64,000 bases of DNA from Boseongicola aestuarii (GTDB taxonomy: Bacteria > Pseudomonadota > Alphaproteobacteria > Rhodobacterales > Rhodobacteraceae): the NCBI RefSeq assembly GCF_900184815.1, contig NZ_FXXQ01000001.1, positions 496,001-560,000 on the forward strand. Direction: 5' to 3'. Below the pieces are notes generated by a model that saw nothing but the letters and a program-made list of their open reading frames with translations, made no database searches and was not told where the DNA came from. Of this stretch, positions 1 to 10,101 are shown piece after piece. The position numbers and the translations under genes were made by a program. Positions within the stretch are counted from its first letter, which is position 1. Each line of letters begins with the position of its first letter.

Positions 1-1
1 G

Positions 2-112
2 AACGCCGACCCCGCCTATCGCGCACGCCGGGCCGAAATCGTTAACATCGCCGAGGAACAAAGAACGCCGCCTCCGGCGAAAGGCACTGACGGCGACGCC
101 CCGAACAACTAG
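2..112 (+). CDS. 3' end of an unidentified CDS (5' end outside window)
   Basis: An open frame enters from the left edge and stops at TAG 110-112, giving 36 residues of a hydrophilic C-terminus (NADPAYRARRAEIVNIAEEQ, then a Pro/Gly/Asp-rich tail). Codon third positions are mostly G or C, as in the neighbouring genes, which supports real coding. Too little is visible to name a family. The convergent EF-hand gene ends 15 bp downstream. Confidence 0.6.
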   Translation, partial: NADPAYRARRAEIVNIAEEQRTPPPAKGTDGDAPNN

Positions 113-127
113 TCCGAAAACCGGAAC

Positions 128-436
128 CTAGCCGCCCAGCACACCGCCCGCTAACGCGGCGGCCCGTTCGTATTCGTCAATCGCGCCGTCCTCGTCTACG
201 TCGATCTGCACCAGTAGCTCGTCGCTGACTTCCGGGTAGGCCGCGTGCAACTCCTCCATCGAGGAAACGGCGTCGCCGTCGCTGTCCCCGACTATGGTCT
301 GCGCCCAGACAGTACCGGCAAGCACCGCGCAAGCAACTGTAATTAAGATAGATCGTATAGTAACTCTCTTGACTGGTAGGCGGACCCGCCCGTGTGATCC
401 AATGAAGCATCCGCTCTGACCTGAGGCGTTCGACAC
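128..436 (-). CDS. small secreted EF-hand protein; start uncertain
   Basis: The C-terminal part is a signal-peptide-like stretch (IRSILITVACAVLAGTVWA, then QT) followed by two classical 12-residue calcium-binding EF-hand loops, DSDGDAVSSMEE and DVDEDGAIDEYE, with Asp at positions 1, 3 and 5 and Glu at 12. It is probably exported and binds calcium. The start is odd. The codons expected to begin the signal peptide (about 358-373) are GTC, GTT and ATA, none a normal initiator. The nearest usable codon is GTG at 436, with a weak ribosome site and an extra N-terminal stretch of about 25 residues. An ATG further out (598) would give 156 aa. The true start may be non-canonical, or the original start may have been lost. 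Confidence 0.55.
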   Translation of the reverse strand: MSNASGQSGCFIGSHGRVRLPVKRVTIRSILITVACAVLAGTVWAQTIVGDSDGDAVSSMEELHAAYPEVSDELLVQIDVDEDGAIDEYERAAALAGGVLGG

Positions 437-622
437 TGCCCCGCAATCCCGCACGCCAAGCGCAGCAATCTGCGGCCAATTCGCGCTGCTTCCCGCGCCC
501 CGGCACCGCGACTTGCAGCCGACCCAAGCGCAGAACACCGCCGACGGCGCCTGCGCGCCGATGTGAAAAACAAAACCGGCAACGCCTTGCCACCACACCC
601 ACGGTGCGCCATCTCTAACGAC

Positions 623-1342
623 ATGTTATCCCACCGTGCCTATGTCATCTTAACCTTTACCGCCGCCGTCGCCTTTGCCGCCGGCCCGTTTGTCGTCTCC
701 TTCGACGGGTTCGATCCAAACGCCTACCCAATCCCGCAAGACGACCCGCCTGCCCAGCCAGCGGGCTATGCGTTCTCGATCTGGGGCGTGATTTATCTCT
801 GGCTTTTGGCGTCGACCGGCTTTGGATTGTTCGTGCGCCCGGACGACCCCGAATGGATCCCGACGCGCCCACCCCTGTTCGTCTCGCTGACGATCGGAGC
901 AATCTGGCTGCCCGTCGCCGAACTCAGCCCAATCTGGGCGACCATCCTGATCTGGGCCATGCTGATTTCCGCGCTGGTCGCGCTGCTGAGAACACCCGCC
1001 AAAGATCGCTGGCTTCTGCGCGCGCCCATCGGGCTTTACGCAGGCTGGCTCACCGCGGCCAGTTCGGTTTCGGTCGCCTTGCTCGGCGCGGGCTATGGTA
1101 TTCTTTTCGGCCAGACTGTCTGGGCCATCATCGCCATTGCGCTTGCTTTCACCATCGCAATGAACATCATCACCACCCGCAAATCACCCGGCATATTCAC
1201 CTTCGCGGTGGCCTGGGCGCTTGTTGCCGTCATCGTCCAGAATGCCTCGACAGCGCCACTGATCGCCGGTTTGGCCGCCCTGGGGGCGGCCGTGCTCGCA
1301 GGTCTGTTCATATACGTTAACCGCACACCCTTAGCGCAGTAA
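623..1342 (+). CDS. TspO/MBR-like tryptophan-rich membrane protein
   Basis: A 239-residue, strongly hydrophobic protein with several predicted membrane spans and many tryptophans. The stretch GYAFSIWGVIYLWL resembles the F-x-x-W-x-x-Y signature of the tryptophan-rich sensory (TspO/MBR) family, whose members bind tetrapyrroles or sterols. At about 240 aa it is longer than classical TspO (about 160 aa), so it belongs at best to a divergent branch, and its ligand is unknown. ATG 623 is chosen because the hydrophobic region starts right after it; ATG 563 would add 20 non-conserved-looking residues. It converges on der, leaving a 12-bp gap. Confidence 0.6.
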   Translation: MLSHRAYVILTFTAAVAFAAGPFVVSFDGFDPNAYPIPQDDPPAQPAGYAFSIWGVIYLWLLASTGFGLFVRPDDPEWIPTRPPLFVSLTIGAIWLPVAELSPIWATILIWAMLISALVALLRTPAKDRWLLRAPIGLYAGWLTAASSVSVALLGAGYGILFGQTVWAIIAIALAFTIAMNIITTRKSPGIFTFAVAWALVAVIVQNASTAPLIAGLAALGAAVLAGLFIYVNRTPLAQ

Positions 1343-1354
1343 CAAAGGCAAACG

Positions 1355-2821
1355 TCACTCTTTCAGCGATGGCTTGCCAAGATGCTTTCGAAGCCGCGAC
1401 GGCGTGGATTTCTTCTTGTCCTTGTAAGGGTTCTGATCCGCCTGACTGCGAAACCACAGCCGAATTGGCGTGCCCGGCATATCAAAATCAATCCGTAACC
1501 CATTGACAAGATAGCGTTTATACGAATCCGACAACTTCTCGGGGTTCGACGCCATCACCACAAATCCCGGCGGTCGCGTCTTGGCTTGCGTCATATACCG
1601 CAGCTTGATGCGTCGCCCGCCGGGTGCGGGTGGCGGATGCGCCTCGACCATTCCCGCCAGCCAGCGGTTCAGTTTGGATGTCGTCACACGCGCGTTCCAC
1701 GTCACATAGGCCCGCTCGACTGCCTCGCGCAACCGGTCCATGCCGCGACCTGTCTTGGCCGAAACCGTTACCAAAGGCGCGCCCCGCAATTGCGGCAGCA
1801 AACGCTCGAACGCCTCGCGCAATTCGCGCAGCTTTTCCTGCTTGTGCTCTTCGACGTCCCACTTGTTCACCGCAACAACCACCGCGCGCCCCTCGCGCTC
1901 GGCCAGATCGGCAATCCGCAAATCTTGTTGCTCGAACGGGATCGCCGCATCCAGCAGCACGATTACCACTTCGGCGTATTTCACCGCTCGCAGGCCATCG
2001 GCCACCGAGAGTTTCTCAAGCTTTTCCTGCACCCGCGCCTTCTTGCGCATTCCGGCGGTGTCAAAAATCCGGGTCGGCATCCCGTCCCAATCCAAAGGCA
2101 ACGAAATCGCATCCCGCGTAATTCCCGCCTCGGGTCCGGTCAAAAGACGATCTTCGCCCAGCAACTGATTGATAAGCGTAGATTTTCCAGAGTTCGGTCG
2201 ACCCACGACGGCCACCTGCAATGGCCGCGCCGCGGTCGGCATCCGCACCTCGTCCGGATCATCTTCGCTGACGTCAATATTGGTTAGTGGCGCAGCATCC
2301 TCGACCGCCGCTTCGGCCTTTGCGCCCTCTTCCGCGATGGGGCGCAAAAAGTCGAGAAGCTCGGTCATGCCTTCGCCGTGTTCCGCCGACATCCGCACCG
2401 GATCACCCAGTCCCAGCGAATAGGCCTCAAGCAAACCGCCCTCTGCGGCCCGTCCTTCCGCCTTGTTGGCCGCCAGGATCACATGCGCGGACTTCTTGCG
2501 CAGAATATCAGCAAACACCTCGTCATCCGGCAAGATTCCTGCGCGCGCATCGACCATGAACAGACAAGCGTCCGCCATTTCCACCGCGCGCTCGGTCAAT
2601 CGGCGCATCCGCCCCGGCAGACTGTCATCGGTCGCGTCCTCAAGGCCGGCGGTGTCAATCACCGTAAACCGTAGATCGGCCAGCCGCGCAGCCCCTTCAC
2701 GCAAATCCCGAGTCACCCCCGGCTGGTCATCCACCAAGGCAAGCTTTTTCCCAACCAACCGGTTGAAAAGCGTAGATTTTCCGACATTCGGTCGCCCGAC
2801 GATGGCCAAAGTAAACGACAT
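1355..2821 (-). CDS. der: ribosome biogenesis GTPase Der (EngA)
   Basis: 488 aa, the usual Der length, with two tandem GTPase domains. The first P-loop is GRPNVGKST near the N-terminus with DTAG (switch II) and NKAE. The second P-loop is GRPNSGKST at about residue 210, followed by DTAG and NKWD. A C-terminal KH-like domain follows ([24 protein letters not shown] region) and ends in a basic tail. Der is an essential GTPase that acts in the cytoplasm on maturation of the 50S subunit. It lies downstream of bamB with a 51-bp gap, matching the yfgM-bamB-der order of E. coli. Starts at ATG 2821. Confidence 0.97.
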   Translation of the reverse strand: MSFTLAIVGRPNVGKSTLFNRLVGKKLALVDDQPGVTRDLREGAARLADLRFTVIDTAGLEDATDDSLPGRMRRLTERAVEMADACLFMVDARAGILPDDEVFADILRKKSAHVILAANKAEGRAAEGGLLEAYSLGLGDPVRMSAEHGEGMTELLDFLRPIAEEGAKAEAAVEDAAPLTNIDVSEDDPDEVRMPTAARPLQVAVVGRPNSGKSTLINQLLGEDRLLTGPEAGITRDAISLPLDWDGMPTRIFDTAGMRKKARVQEKLEKLSVADGLRAVKYAEVVIVLLDAAIPFEQQDLRIADLAEREGRAVVVAVNKWDVEEHKQEKLRELREAFERLLPQLRGAPLVTVSAKTGRGMDRLREAVERAYVTWNARVTTSKLNRWLAGMVEAHPPPAPGGRRIKLRYMTQAKTRPPGFVVMASNPEKLSDSYKRYLVNGLRIDFDMPGTPIRLWFRSQADQNPYKDKKKSTPSRLRKHLGKPSLKE

Positions 2822-2872
2822 GGGGTCCTGCCCAGAAGAAACGTAAGATTGCGCTCTTACACGTTTAATGGG

Positions 2873-4216
2873 TCAGCGAAAAGCGCGGATCTGACCGTCG
2901 TCGGTCACAAGATACATCACACCGCCCGCCACGACCGGATTGCGCGCCGCACCACGGCCCAACTCGGTCTCGCTCAACAAGGCGCCCGACACGGGATCGA
3001 ACTGACGCAACACGCCGTCATCCGACGCTACAATCAACCGACCGCCCGCCAGAACGGGTCCGTAATGCACGAACGTCGCCTTGATCCGGCTTGCCCGACG
3101 CGCCTCGAACAACGGCAGGTCCACCGACCAGTATTGCTGCCCCGATGCTGCATCCAGCCGCGTCAAAACGTTTTCGGGCGTCACGAAAAACAATGAATTC
3201 CCGCCCAGCCAGATCGGGTTCAAAGCCCCCACCCGCGCCGTCCACTCGACCTGCCCCGAAGCCAGCGACATCGCTGAAACGCGGCCCGCGTGGCTGCCTG
3301 CATACACCCGCATCGTATCCACAACCGGAGCACCGCTCAGATCCATGATCGCCGAGAACGCACGCGTCGCATCCTGCCCCGCGACACTGGCGGCCCATGT
3401 GGGCGCGCCCGTGTTGGCCCCTGCCGCCACCATTTGCCCCGATGCGAACGGAAATATCACCAGCGGCCCCGCCACTGATGGCCCCGGCCCGCCAACCAGA
3501 CTCGCCGGTCCCTCGCGTCCCAGCACTTCCCACAGGATACGCCCGTTCGACGCATCAATCGCCCAGCCGATCCCGTTGCGCGTCACCACGAACACCCGGC
3601 CCCCGTCGACCGTCGGTGCACCCGCCGCGGCTGAATTCAAGGCTTGTGTCCAGCGCACCGCCCCGGTCGCGGCGTCCATCGCCGTCAGCGTGCCAAAGCC
3701 GCTGGTAGCAAAAAGCAGGCCGCCAGACACCGTCAAACCACCGCCCGAGGCGTCGTCGGACCGATCGCTCGCAGGCGTTAAATCCCGCGTCCAGAGCCGC
3801 TCACCGCGAAGCGAAAAGGCCGACACCAAGGCCCGGCTGTCCTTCGTGAAAATCAGACCATCCGCCACAACCGGATCGGCCGTTATCCTGTGTCCGCGCG
3901 AATTGCCTTCGCCTATGGACGCAGACCAAAGTGGCTCAAGCGCGCGACCCAGGGCGGGATGCGCAATCGTATGCGCGGCATTCCCACCCGGATGCGTCCA
4001 GCTTGCATTCACACTTGCTGCCACCAGACCCAGCGACGGCGGCGGCCCTTCAGCAACGCCGGGGCCCTGATCCGCAACCGCGATCACGGCACCATCGGCG
4101 CGATCGCGCAAGTCAAGCCTCTCGCCCGGTAGGATCAGCTCCTGCTCGCCGCATCCCGCAAGGATCGCCAAAGCAAGTGCCACGCCCGACCCTGTTCTCA
4201 TGCTGCGACTCACCAC
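2873..4216 (-). CDS. bamB: outer membrane protein assembly factor BamB (PQQ-like beta-propeller lipoprotein)
   Basis: 447 aa with a lipoprotein signal (VALALAILAG then C, lipobox LAGC at about residue 22), so it is anchored at the outer membrane inner leaflet. The body is made of repeated beta-propeller blades of the PQQ type, visible as recurring units such as VDGGRVFVVTRNGIGWAIDA, VAGGVMYLVTDDGQIRAF and the W-T-A/W-S-V pattern. BamB is a scaffold lipoprotein of the BAM complex that inserts beta-barrel proteins. It sits between the YfgM-like gene and der. GTG 4216 has GAGGGG upstream; ATG 4201 is an alternative start five codons later. Confidence 0.9.
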   Translation of the reverse strand: MVSRSMRTGSGVALALAILAGCGEQELILPGERLDLRDRADGAVIAVADQGPGVAEGPPPSLGLVAASVNASWTHPGGNAAHTIAHPALGRALEPLWSASIGEGNSRGHRITADPVVADGLIFTKDSRALVSAFSLRGERLWTRDLTPASDRSDDASGGGLTVSGGLLFATSGFGTLTAMDAATGAVRWTQALNSAAAGAPTVDGGRVFVVTRNGIGWAIDASNGRILWEVLGREGPASLVGGPGPSVAGPLVIFPFASGQMVAAGANTGAPTWAASVAGQDATRAFSAIMDLSGAPVVDTMRVYAGSHAGRVSAMSLASGQVEWTARVGALNPIWLGGNSLFFVTPENVLTRLDAASGQQYWSVDLPLFEARRASRIKATFVHYGPVLAGGRLIVASDDGVLRQFDPVSGALLSETELGRGAARNPVVAGGVMYLVTDDGQIRAFR

Positions 4217-4251
4217 GAAATGCCCCTCACGTCTGCCCTTGGTTCGAACAG

Positions 4252-4908
4252 TTATCCGTCGGTCAAAGACCCACCCAAAGCCACAATCAACTGTGACGCA
4301 CGGCGGCGCAAGTCCTGACTTGTCTCAGCATCCGCATTGATTTCGCGCAACCTCGCCAGCGCGGCCTCGCGGTCGCCCATTTCGATTTCCGCCAAAGCAA
4401 TCTGTTCGGACGCCAAGAGCCGGAACGACCCGCCCCCAAGCGCCAGCGCATTCAACCGCGCGATCCGGTCTTCCGGATCGGTCGTGCCTGCGCCCAGAAT
4501 AACCGCCTTCAATGTCGCCAGATCCCGGTAGGGCCGCGGTGCAGAGGCATCGCCCGCCAAGCTTTCCAGCAATGCAACCGAGCCCGGACGATCTTCCGTC
4601 GCCAAAGCCGCTCCCGCCTGCATTAGCGCCAAGATCGCATTGCGCGCCGCGTTGTCGCCCGGCTCGATCGCAGCCAAAGCCGCCGCGCGCGCCTCGGCGT
4701 CGCCCTCGAAGGCCGCCAAGATTGCGTCACCCGCGCCCTGCGCTGCTGCCGTCGCCTGAGCCTTGCGCCACTCGTTCCACGCCGCACCGCCCACGATGAC
4801 CACAATCCCCAAGGCCGCGATCCAGCCGTAGCGTTTGAACAAACGATACAGGCGGTCCTTGCGAACTTCTTCGCTGACTTCGTTGATAAACGAGTCTTGT
4901 TCCGACAC
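4252..4908 (-). CDS. YfgM-like inner membrane TPR-like protein
   Basis: 218 aa from GTG 4908, which has AGGAG at 4916-4920. The frame stays open further upstream but lacks a convincing ribosome site there. A short charged cytoplasmic N-terminus (SEQDSFINEVSEEVRKDRLY) is followed by one membrane segment (GWIAALGIVVIVGGAAW). A long alanine-rich helical domain of TPR type (TPR_21/DUF2133) then projects to the periplasm. The E. coli homologue YfgM associates with SecYEG and the chaperone PpiD. The same synteny with bamB and der is preserved here, which supports the call and suggests a role in envelope protein traffic. Confidence 0.8.
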   Translation of the reverse strand: MSEQDSFINEVSEEVRKDRLYRLFKRYGWIAALGIVVIVGGAAWNEWRKAQATAAAQGAGDAILAAFEGDAEARAAALAAIEPGDNAARNAILALMQAGAALATEDRPGSVALLESLAGDASAPRPYRDLATLKAVILGAGTTDPEDRIARLNALALGGGSFRLLASEQIALAEIEMGDREAALARLREINADAETSQDLRRRASQLIVALGGSLTDG

Positions 4909-5121
4909 CCCAGCACTCCTTTTGGCGATCACTTTTTCGCGTTTCCGCCCTCTTATCGTGCGTTTTTGCCGATTGCAAAGGCGACAAATCACGGCCGCCA
5001 CTTGCAATTTGCCAAAAAAAGGGGGAAATGCTAGAACTGAACTGATTAGTTCAGCAATATTCCTCAAAGATTGCGGCTATTCCGCCGCCACCCGATGATC
5101 AAAGACTAAAAGAGTAGCACG

Positions 5122-6357
5122 ATGCGCCTGTTCCCAATCATTACGGCAATCCTGGTTGTCGGAGTCCTCTTTCTTCTGGTGTTTCAGCGTGATGCGCTTG
5201 TCTCGTTCTCGGGTGCCGAACCTGAAACCACCGAAGCAGAAGTGATCGACGCCGTTGCCGACCGCGACGAAAGCGCACCACCCTCTGCTGTCAGCGTCGT
5301 GGCCATCCGCTCGTCGGCGTCCTCGATTGACGGGGCCGTGATCCTGCGCGGGCGCACTGAAGCGGCCCGCCAGGTCGATATGCGCGCCGAAACCTCCGGT
5401 CAGGTCATCTCCGATCCGCTGCGAGCCGGAGCACGCGTCGAAGAAGGCGATCTTCTCTGCCGTCTCGATCCCGGCACCCGCGCCATTGCCCTAGCCGAGG
5501 CGCAAGCCGGCCTGCGCGAGGCCATCACGCGTCTGCCCGAGGCCGAAGCCCGCGTCGCCGAAGCCCGCGCTCGCCTCACCGAAGCCGAAATCAACGACAA
5601 CGCCGCCGAACGCCTCTCCCAGGGCGGGTTCGCCTCCGATACCCGCGTCGCGCAAGCCACGGCATCGGTCGAAAGCGCGCGCGCGGGTGTGCAATCGGCC
5701 ATCAGCGGCGTCGAAAGCGCGCGCTCGGGCATCCAGTCCGCCGAAGCCCGCGTCGCCGCCGCCCAGAATCAGCTCGATCAGCTTGAAGTCCGCGCTCCCT
5801 TCGGGGGCATCCTTGAAACGGACAGCGCCGAGATCGGCTCGCTCATGCAACCGGGTTCGCTCTGTGCAACGATCATCCAGCTCGATCCGATCAAGATGGT
5901 GGGCTTCGTTCCCGAAACCATGGTCGAGCGCGTGACACTCGGCGCGCTCGCAGGCGCGCGTCTCGCCTCAGGCCGCGAAGTCGTGGGCCGCGTGACCTTC
6001 CTCAGCCGCTCTGCCGACCCGAACACGCGCACCTTTCGCGTCGATGTCGAAGTGGCCAACCCCGACTTTTCGATCAGCGACGGCCAGACGGCCGAAATCG
6101 CCATCCAATCGGAGGGCACCTCGGCGCATCTGCTGCCGCAGTCGGCCCTGACGCTTAACGACAACGGCGATCTTGGCGTGCGCCTCGCCGTCGAAAACGT
6201 CGCCACCTTCGCCCCCGTCTCGGTGCTGCGTGACACAATCGAGGGCATATGGGTCAACGGCCTTGCGCCAAGCGTCGACGTCATCGTGGTCGGCCAGGAG
6301 TTCGTGACCGAAGGCGTGCCCGTCAACGTCACCTACCGCGAAGAGGCCACCCAATGA
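5122..6357 (+). CDS. RND efflux periplasmic adaptor (membrane fusion protein)
   Basis: 411 aa. The N-terminus has one membrane segment (LFPIITAILVVGVLFLLVF). A lipoyl/barrel half follows (GRTEAARQVDMRAETSGQV), then a long Ala/Glu-rich coiled-coil hairpin (residues about 130-215), then the second lipoyl half (LEVRAPFGGILETDSAEIGS) and beta-barrel/membrane-proximal domains. It would link the inner-membrane pump to an outer-membrane channel; no TolC-type gene is present in the window. Its TGA overlaps the ATG of the pump gene (ATGA), so the two are translationally coupled. ATG 5122 gives the expected signal-anchor start. Substrate unknown. Confidence 0.9.
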   Translation: MRLFPIITAILVVGVLFLLVFQRDALVSFSGAEPETTEAEVIDAVADRDESAPPSAVSVVAIRSSASSIDGAVILRGRTEAARQVDMRAETSGQVISDPLRAGARVEEGDLLCRLDPGTRAIALAEAQAGLREAITRLPEAEARVAEARARLTEAEINDNAAERLSQGGFASDTRVAQATASVESARAGVQSAISGVESARSGIQSAEARVAAAQNQLDQLEVRAPFGGILETDSAEIGSLMQPGSLCATIIQLDPIKMVGFVPETMVERVTLGALAGARLASGREVVGRVTFLSRSADPNTRTFRVDVEVANPDFSISDGQTAEIAIQSEGTSAHLLPQSALTLNDNGDLGVRLAVENVATFAPVSVLRDTIEGIWVNGLAPSVDVIVVGQEFVTEGVPVNVTYREEATQ

Positions 6358-9300
6358 CCGGGATCGTCGACTGGGCCGCGGGTCGTGCCCGCATGGTCAT
6401 CGCCTTCATCATCCTGTCGCTTCTGGCGGGCGCGCTGGCCTATGCGGGTCTGCCAAAAGAGGGCGAACCCGACATTGAAATCCCCGCCCTGTTCGTCTCG
6501 GTCCCCTTCCCCGGCATCTCGGCCGAGGACAGCGAGAAGCTGCTCGTCAAGCCAATGGAAACCGAGCTTTCCGACCTCGACGGCCTGAAATCCCTCTCCG
6601 GCACCGCCTCCGAAGGCTACGCGGGCGTGGCGATGGAATTCGAATTCGGCTGGGATAAGACCAAGATCATGGCCGATGTCCGCGACGCCATGAACAACGC
6701 CGAAGCGAAATTCCCCGCAGGCGCTGAACAGTATTCGATCAACGAGATCAACTTCTCCGAGTTCCCGATCATCATCGTGAACCTCACAGGCGCGCTGCCC
6801 GAACGCACGCTCTTGCGCGTCGCAAATGACCTTCAGGCCCGCCTTGAGTCCCTCGAGCCCGTCCTTGAAGCCGCGCTTACGGGACACCGGGACGAAATGG
6901 TCGAAGTCATCATCGACCCGCTGCGCCTCGAAGCCTACAACGTCACTGCTGGCGAATTGATCAGCGTGGTCACCAACAACAACCAACTGATCGCCGCCGG
7001 TGAAGTCGAAAGCGCCACAGGGGCCTTCGCCGTCAAGATCCCGTCGTCCTTCGACGACCAGCGCGACATCTACAACCTGCCCGTCAAGGTTGAGGGCGAC
7101 CGTGTAATCACGCTTGGCGATCTCGCCGAAATCCGGCTGACGTTCGAAGACCGTGCGGGAACCGCACGTTTCAACGGCGAAAACACCGTCGCCCTGCAAG
7201 TCGTCAAGCGCAAGGGCTTCAACATCATGGACACCGTCGCGCTTGTAAAAGCCGAGGTCGAAGACGCCCGCGCCGCGTGGCCCACCGAATTGCAACAAGC
7301 CATCGACGTCGGCACTTCCAACGACCAGTCGCGTCAGGTGCAATCGATGGTCAGCCAACTTGAAGGCTCGGTCTTAACGGCGATCGCCCTCGTGATGATC
7401 GTCGTCCTTGCAGCCCTCGGTTCGCGCTCTGCCCTCCTTGTCGGCTTTGCGATACCGACGTCCTTCCTTTTGTGCTTCGCCTTCCTTGCCATCATGGAAG
7501 TCACTGTCTCGAACATCGTGATGTTCGGCCTGATCCTTGCAGTCGGAATGCTGGTCGACGGTGCGATCGTCGTCGTGGAATACGCCGACAAACGCATCCA
7601 GGAAGGTGCCGGCCCCATGCACGCCTTCGTCGAGGCGGCAAAACGAATGTTCTGGCCCATCGTGTCCTCCACAGCGACGACACTTTGCGCGTTCCTTCCA
7701 ATGCTGTTCTGGCCCGGCGTTCCGGGACAATTCATGGGGATGCTGCCCGTCACCCTGATCTTCGTCCTAACGGCCTCGCTTGTCGTCGCGCTGATCTACC
7801 TTCCCGTTATGGGCGGCGTCGCAGGGCGCATGAGCCGCACCTTCGAACGCTCCTCCGACGCCCTTAAACGATCGACCCCGTGGTGGGTGCGCGCCACCCT
7901 CGTGCCGCCATCGCTCTACCTGATGTTCCTAGCCGCCATGCAGGTTCTGAACCCCGAATACCTCCTTCCCGAAGGCACGGGCATGGGCGGCTCGATTTTC
8001 GGTGCACTGCTATTCGTCGCTGGCGCGATGCTGTCCTCGATCACACTTGGCGCAGCCAAAATCGAGCGTCGCGCGGTCAAGATCAACGCCGGCCACCGTC
8101 GCACGCCTTTCGGCCTTTTCATCAAGTTCATCGCCGGCAACCCGGTCATGCCCATCGTGTCGATCGTCGCGATCGGCTTTTTCGTCGTTTCGGTCTTCAG
8201 CTACTTCGGAACCAACAACAATGGCGTCGAATTCTTCGTCGAAAGCGAACCCGAACAGGCCATCGTCTATGTCCGCGCCCGCGGCAACCTCGGCATCGTG
8301 GAAAAAGACGAACTGGTCAGCCAGGTCGAACAGGTCATCCTCGACACCAACGGCATCGACAGCGCCTTTGCCTTCGCCGGTGCAGGCGGCCTCAACGCCA
8401 ACACCGGTGGCGCGGCGGGCCCCTCTGACACCATCGGCCAGGTTCAGATCGAACTGATCCCATGGGAGCGGCGCGGCGACTACGCCGACACCCACGATGT
8501 GACGATCGAGGAACTCGACGGCGATGTGGTCCTGGAGGATCTTCAAACCCGTCTCGACCGCATCCCCGGCATCCGCGTCGAAATCCTGAACCTCAGCCGC
8601 GGCCCCGCCTCAGGCAAACCTGTGCACCTGCGCCTGAAACACGACAACTGGGAAGAACTTCTGGCCACCACCGCAATGGTGCGCGCACGCTTCGAGCAAA
8701 CCCCCGGCCTTGTCGATATCGAAGACAACCTGCCGCTGCCGGGGATCGACTGGCAGATCAACGTCGACGTCGAAAAAGCCGGACGCTATGGCGCGAACGT
8801 AGCCACCGTTGGCGGCATGGTTCAGCTTGTCACGCGCGGTGTGCTGCTTGACACCATGCGCGTCGACAGCTCGGACGAGGAGGTCGACATCCGCGTCCGC
8901 CTCCCCGAAAAAGACCGCGTCCTGTCCACGCTGGACACCCTGAAAGTGCGCACCGCGGATGGCCTTGTGCCGCTGTCGAACTTCATCACGCGCGAGCCGG
9001 TCGCCCAACTGGCCCAGATCAACCGGATTGATCAGAAACGCTATTTCGACGTGAAAGCCGACGTGGTGGCGAACCTTGTGACCCTGACCGACACCAACGC
9101 CACAGACATCGCCGTCGCCCGCGAAATCACTTCGAGCGAAGGCGAAGTGACATACGAACTAGTGTCACTTCTGGACGGCAGCACACGCGCTGATTTCACC
9201 AGGGGGCTGGCCGAGGATACCCTGACCCCCAGACCCGTCAACGCCAACGAACGTATCGCAGTCCTGACCGAATGGCTCGAAACCGAGACCCCGCTGCCGC

Positions 9301-10064
9301 CCGAAATGGGCTGGGAATGGACCGGCGATCAGGAAGAACAGGCCGAAAGCGCGGCATTCCTGCAAGTCGGCTTTTCGGCGGCACTTGGCCTGATGTTCAT
9401 CATCCTGCTGGCGCAGTTCAACTCGTTTTATAACGCCACACTTGTCCTTCTGGCCGTGGTTCTGTCCACCACCGGGGTGCTGATCGGCATGCTGGTCATG
9501 GATCAGCCGTTTTCGATCATCATGACCGGAACGGGCATCGTCGCTCTGGCGGGGATCGTGGTGAACAACAACATCGTCCTGATCGACACTTACCAGGAAT
9601 ATTCGCAATATATGCCCCGGATCGAGGCGATCGTGCGCACCGCAGAAGCCCGCATTCGCCCCGTGTTACTGACAACGATCACGACAATGGCGGGCCTCGC
9701 CCCGATGATGTTCGGTCTCAGCCTCGACTTCATCGGCGGCGGCTATTCCATCGACAGCCCGACGGCGCTTTGGTGGAAACAACTGGCAACTGCCGTGGTC
9801 TTCGGCCTGGGCATTGCCACGGTCCTGACCCTTGTCTTTACGCCCTCGATGCTGGCCTTGCGCGTCTGGTTCTGGACCGGAGCCTATCGGTCGCTCAATA
9901 CGCTGCGCGCGCTCAGTCACGGGTCAGGCTCAAAGACAGCCCGAGATCAGGCCCTCAGAAAAGCTGCCCGCGGCGTAAAGAACCCCGAGATCATCTGGGA
10001 CGTGACGGTCGATCCGTCCGCGCGCGGTAAAGCAGGTGGCGCAGAGTTGAAAGCGGCCGAGTGA
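6354..10064 (+). CDS. RND efflux permease (AcrB-like)
   Basis: 1236 aa, slightly longer than AcrB. It begins MTGIVDWAAGRARMVIAFII (TM1), has the large periplasmic loops after TM1 and TM7, and the two symmetric TM bundles. The TM4 motif is GMLVDGAIVVVEYADK: the first of the two proton-relay aspartates is present, but the second position is Gly. The TM10 motif reads GIVVNNNIVLIDTYQEY, with Asn where AcrB has Lys940. These variations occur in divergent RND branches and suggest altered coupling or substrate; the pump is not assignable to a drug. The start is the ATG overlapping the adaptor stop. A frame running upstream from 6249 lies inside the adaptor and is not used. Confidence 0.92.
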   Translation: MTGIVDWAAGRARMVIAFIILSLLAGALAYAGLPKEGEPDIEIPALFVSVPFPGISAEDSEKLLVKPMETELSDLDGLKSLSGTASEGYAGVAMEFEFGWDKTKIMADVRDAMNNAEAKFPAGAEQYSINEINFSEFPIIIVNLTGALPERTLLRVANDLQARLESLEPVLEAALTGHRDEMVEVIIDPLRLEAYNVTAGELISVVTNNNQLIAAGEVESATGAFAVKIPSSFDDQRDIYNLPVKVEGDRVITLGDLAEIRLTFEDRAGTARFNGENTVALQVVKRKGFNIMDTVALVKAEVEDARAAWPTELQQAIDVGTSNDQSRQVQSMVSQLEGSVLTAIALVMIVVLAALGSRSALLVGFAIPTSFLLCFAFLAIMEVTVSNIVMFGLILAVGMLVDGAIVVVEYADKRIQEGAGPMHAFVEAAKRMFWPIVSSTATTLCAFLPMLFWPGVPGQFMGMLPVTLIFVLTASLVVALIYLPVMGGVAGRMSRTFERSSDALKRSTPWWVRATLVPPSLYLMFLAAMQVLNPEYLLPEGTGMGGSIFGALLFVAGAMLSSITLGAAKIERRAVKINAGHRRTPFGLFIKFIAGNPVMPIVSIVAIGFFVVSVFSYFGTNNNGVEFFVESEPEQAIVYVRARGNLGIVEKDELVSQVEQVILDTNGIDSAFAFAGAGGLNANTGGAAGPSDTIGQVQIELIPWERRGDYADTHDVTIEELDGDVVLEDLQTRLDRIPGIRVEILNLSRGPASGKPVHLRLKHDNWEELLATTAMVRARFEQTPGLVDIEDNLPLPGIDWQINVDVEKAGRYGANVATVGGMVQLVTRGVLLDTMRVDSSDEEVDIRVRLPEKDRVLSTLDTLKVRTADGLVPLSNFITREPVAQLAQINRIDQKRYFDVKADVVANLVTLTDTNATDIAVAREITSSEGEVTYELVSLLDGSTRADFTRGLAEDTLTPRPVNANERIAVLTEWLETETPLPPEMGWEWTGDQEEQAESAAFLQVGFSAALGLMFIILLAQFNSFYNATLVLLAVVLSTTGVLIGMLVMDQPFSIIMTGTGIVALAGIVVNNNIVLIDTYQEYSQYMPRIEAIVRTAEARIRPVLLTTITTMAGLAPMMFGLSLDFIGGGYSIDSPTALWWKQLATAVVFGLGIATVLTLVFTPSMLALRVWFWTGAYRSLNTLRALSHGSGSKTARDQALRKAARGVKNPEIIWDVTVDPSARGKAGGAELKAAE

Positions 10065-10101
10065 GTCCTTGTTTGCGCCGCGCTGGCGCGCGCCGCGGTT
10101 T

